Source of the DNA: Pseudomonadota bacterium
GTDB taxonomy: Bacteria; Myxococcota; Bradymonadia; UBA4248
Direction: 5' to 3'
NCBI GenBank assembly: GCA_017629415.1
Contig: JAGBXG010000277.1
Coordinates: 1-5,743, forward strand
DNA: 5,743 nt
Below, piece by piece: positions 2,972 through 5,743 of the stretch. The notes beneath the pieces were generated by a model. That model did no database searches. It was not told the origin of the DNA and saw nothing but the letters and a program-made list of their open reading frames with translations. The position numbers and the translations under genes were made by a program. Numbering within the stretch: the stretch's first letter is position 1; each line of letters begins with the position of its first letter.

Positions 2972-5743
2972 ATGACACATTTGACGGAACTTGAAATTCA
3001 GGCGGGATTATTTTCACCAGCTTGCGAGGGTGAAGAAACAGCAGAAATTTATCGACGGGAAGCGCGAGTCCTGTACAAAACAGATCAAGAAGGCGCCGCT
3101 GCACTCTTACTCGATGCAGCATACGCTAATGATAGAGACGAAGCTCCCATCGAAGCCATCACCAGAGATATTAAACTGGCCACATCCCTATGCCCAAAAT
3201 CCCTATGGATTCATGCGGCTGCACATCGACTTTTACTAAAATTAGGATTGTGGCGCGAAGCACTTAAAGTCATCGAACACGAAATGACGATGACTGATAT
3301 CCCAAATGATGCCATCGCATTAGCCATGACTGCATGCGATCTCAACTGGATTGTCGCCGAAGACCGAAATAACGCACTCCAATGCGTCCATAAAACATTA
3401 GCATTCGATCCCAACGAAGTCAGCGCACTTTACGCCGGACTGTGGCTCGGAAACCCACAAGAACAAATCAATTTCGCCGAAAATTTGGCCAAAATTCTAG
3501 GAGCTCCACCTGAACGCGCCATTCTATATGCCTTGGCCGGAAACATGTATGCCGCCAAAAATTCAGAAACACAGGCTTTAGATTGCTACACTCAAGCCGT
3601 TCAAGCCGATCGCTCAAATCCCTATATCCTCATCAAATACGCAATCCTCTGCGAAAAGTTCGGAAAACTGGCTGAAGCTGCTCATGCCTGGTCTCAAATT
3701 GCACAAATCATTGACGACCACACCCTTAAAACTGAATTCTACCGAAAAGCGGCAACCCTCTTCAACGTCGTCAAACAGTACGAAAGAAGTGCATTTTATC
3801 ACGCAGAAGCGCAGAAATTTGCCCCCCATAACTTTACCATCACATGGCTCTATGCCATGGCAAACAGACAAACTGGAAACTGGCAAAAAGTCATCGAACT
3901 CGAACAACAACTCATCGAATTATCCGATGACATTGACACCAAAATGGCTCACTGGACTGCACTGGCAGACATCGCTTTCGATAAACTTAAATCCGATGAC
4001 CTGACCATTACAGCTTTAGAAAACGCCAGAAAACTCGGCTCAAAAGAAGTCCAACACCGACTGGCTGCACTCTACGAAACACACGAAGAATGGCATAAAT
4101 ATGCTGAAATCATCGAAGAAATCACCGCCGATGAACCACGCAAAGCACACTGCCTCACATGGATGCAAGCCGATGCCCTCATCAGAAATGATGAACTCGA
4201 AAACGCCGCCAAAACACTCGAAAAAATTCCCACCTCACTCGGAAAATATACCCTCGGTCTCGTCCTCGATGAACTCGGCGAATACGAAAAACACGCCAGA
4301 ATACTCGAAAACTGGGCACAAAACACCCAAGATCATGCCACCCAAAATGCACTCATCAGCCAACTCATTACGCTCCTTCATGAAAAACTAAACGCACCAG
4401 AAATCGCCATTCAATACCTGGATGAACTGCCCAATAACCAAACTTCCAAAGACCTCATCTGGAAAAAATTACGCCTCTGCGCACTGCTCCATAAAGAAAC
4501 TGACATCATTCCACTGCTCATGCAGTTCGCCAACGAAACACAAGATAAAGAAGAATCTCTTATCTGGGCCTTGGAAGCTGTCATCAAACTCGACAGAAAT
4601 CTCTGTGACTTCGAAAATGCCGTCAGCATTCTCAACAAAATCCACGAAAATTCACCGCATGACCTCAATCATATCTGCTATCTGCACGCCATGGCCATGC
4701 GACAAAAACGTTGGGATCTCGTCATGCGCGCTAATACCTGGCAAGACGAAATCCTCACGGATGCCACACATAAAGCAAAAACCGCACGTGAAAATGCCTG
4801 GTGCTGCATACAAATGCAAAACCATGATGCCGCTATCGCTTGGTTCGAAAAATCTAGAAAATATGCACCGCTCAACGCCAAAGATTTAAGCGATAATATC
4901 AGCATACTGCAACAACAAGATAAACATCAGGAAGCCGTCACCATCATCGAAGAAAATATTAAACAAATCGACAATTTGTCTAAAAAATTCAAAAATAACG
5001 CTTCCAACCCACATAAAGCTGACGACAACACCGACGAAAATGACTTCATCACAGATGAAAATCTGAAAAATACAGAAACTTCTGCCCTCTACAAGCCTGA
5101 ATTCAGAACACTTTTTGAAGTCATGCTCGATATGCAGGCTCATTGCCTCAAACATCCCTCAGGTACTGTACATGCTCGAAAATGCCACTTCGAACGCTTC
5201 GAAGATATCGCTTCCGCTGTCGGTTACCTGAATGAAATTGCCATCGTTGAACACGCCAACGCACGCCTAAATGCACTCCAGGAAATCAGAAGCCATCTCA
5301 CCTCGGCCTCTGAAGAAACTCGCGCGTGGTTAGACTGGCTCGAAGCTGATACCCTAATACGATTATCTCCAGAACAGCTCACCCCCAAAAACGCCGCTAT
5401 CATCATCAATCTGCTCAATCGAAGCATCGATCTCAAATACGGCTGCGGACTGCGCGCCGATATGCTCAGATGCCTGCGACAAATCCCACAAGAAGATGTC
5501 ACACTATGGCTCGAAAAATATGCCAACATGACGCCGGATAAATGGATGTGTATGGCACTCACCAGAGAAGCTGCACTCCGTGCCATCTGGCTCGACGAAG
5601 AATACGATACCGCCAGACGCGTCCTCTCCAAAGTACTCATCAAAGACGATGCCGACAGACGCACACTCTGGATGCTCGAACATTTCTCAGCCGTCGCCGA
5701 AGACTGGAAAGCACTCGGCTTCTTCCGGGAAAAACTCGCACAA
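2972..5743 (+). CDS. very long TPR-like helical-repeat protein, N-terminal 924 residues (runs off the right edge)
   Basis: The frame is open without a stop for 924 codons to the end of the window, so the protein is larger than about 105 kDa. It has no signal peptide or membrane segment and is probably cytosolic. It is nearly all amphipathic helix, rich in Ala, Leu and Glu. The clearest TPR-like units are about 182-215 (AILYALAGNMYAAK, then ALDCYTQAVQADRSN), 216-249 (LIKYAILCEKFGKLAEAAHAW), 252-285 and 286-318. Weaker units are near 360-383 and 605-637, and more irregular repeats continue to the edge. An Asn/Asp/Lys-rich linker at about 665-705 splits the protein into two helical arrays. TPR arrays are scaffolds for protein binding, so the partner and role are unknown. 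No enzymatic motif is visible. It is divergent from serC, shares the long regulatory gap, and need not be related to serine synthesis. Codon use matches serA and serC, arguing for a native gene. Other helical-repeat families cannot be excluded for the weak units. Confidence 0.9.
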   Translation, partial: MTHLTELEIQAGLFSPACEGEETAEIYRREARVLYKTDQEGAAALLLDAAYANDRDEAPIEAITRDIKLATSLCPKSLWIHAAAHRLLLKLGLWREALKVIEHEMTMTDIPNDAIALAMTACDLNWIVAEDRNNALQCVHKTLAFDPNEVSALYAGLWLGNPQEQINFAENLAKILGAPPERAILYALAGNMYAAKNSETQALDCYTQAVQADRSNPYILIKYAILCEKFGKLAEAAHAWSQIAQIIDDHTLKTEFYRKAATLFNVVKQYERSAFYHAEAQKFAPHNFTITWLYAMANRQTGNWQKVIELEQQLIELSDDIDTKMAHWTALADIAFDKLKSDDLTITALENARKLGSKEVQHRLAALYETHEEWHKYAEIIEEITADEPRKAHCLTWMQADALIRNDELENAAKTLEKIPTSLGKYTLGLVLDELGEYEKHARILENWAQNTQDHATQNALISQLITLLHEKLNAPEIAIQYLDELPNNQTSKDLIWKKLRLCALLHKETDIIPLLMQFANETQDKEESLIWALEAVIKLDRNLCDFENAVSILNKIHENSPHDLNHICYLHAMAMRQKRWDLVMRANTWQDEILTDATHKAKTARENAWCCIQMQNHDAAIAWFEKSRKYAPLNAKDLSDNISILQQQDKHQEAVTIIEENIKQIDNLSKKFKNNASNPHKADDNTDENDFITDENLKNTETSALYKPEFRTLFEVMLDMQAHCLKHPSGTVHARKCHFERFEDIASAVGYLNEIAIVEHANARLNALQEIRSHLTSASEETRAWLDWLEADTLIRLSPEQLTPKNAAIIINLLNRSIDLKYGCGLRADMLRCLRQIPQEDVTLWLEKYANMTPDKWMCMALTREAALRAIWLDEEYDTARRVLSKVLIKDDADRRTLWMLEHFSAVAEDWKALGFFREKLAQ

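Noticed and set aside
2919..3414. Short open frames overlapping the start of the TPR gene (2919-3122 minus, 2991-3239 plus, 3211-3414 minus)
   Set aside because: They lie in other frames of the continuous 924-codon frame and have no credible start signals or motifs.
1..5743. CRISPR array, tRNA, rRNA or insertion sequence
   Set aside because: No regularly spaced identical repeats, no cloverleaf with an anticodon arm, no rRNA-like sequence and no transposase-like frame were seen.

Overview
The window is a bacterial chromosome segment with compact operons, Shine-Dalgarno sites and an intrinsic terminator. It holds a two-gene serine-biosynthesis operon on the minus strand (serC then serA) and, divergent from it, the first 924 codons of a very long tetratricopeptide-repeat (TPR) type protein on the plus strand that runs off the right edge. 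The organism cannot be named from this sequence. Codon use is similar in all three genes (GAA, AAA, CTC, GCC, ATC preferred), so nothing looks recently acquired. A short-form SerA and a very long cytosolic TPR protein would fit several Gram-negative lineages (Myxococcota/Desulfobacterota-like, for example), but this is only a weak inference.

Layout. Bases 3-89 may be the tail of a plus-strand gene entering from the left. Bases 90-239 are a hairpin-rich gap between that possible tail and serA. It contains a G/C-rich REP-like palindrome (104-142), a strong intrinsic terminator for the minus-strand operon (152-187), and a second hairpin (195-220) whose stem resembles the terminator stem. serA (240-1391) and serC (1412-2509) are 20 bases apart, each with its own strong ribosome binding site. 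They encode steps one and two of the phosphorylated serine pathway: SerA oxidises 3-phosphoglycerate to 3-phosphohydroxypyruvate and SerC transaminates that to phosphoserine. serB, the third step, is not in the window.

The 462-base divergent intergenic region (2510-2971) has no convincing gene but much structure. On the serC side there are two leader stem-loop systems, one with mutually exclusive pairings next to a tiny Ser-Ser reading frame, a 17-base palindrome, and two candidate minus-strand promoters. Further right there is a cluster of ATGTG/ACATGT words with near-helical spacing, and a direct repeat of CCGGC plus a T-tract just before the TPR gene.

The best candidates for something undescribed are the serC leader, the phased ATGTG array and the long TPR protein. 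Function for all three is inferred from sequence alone.
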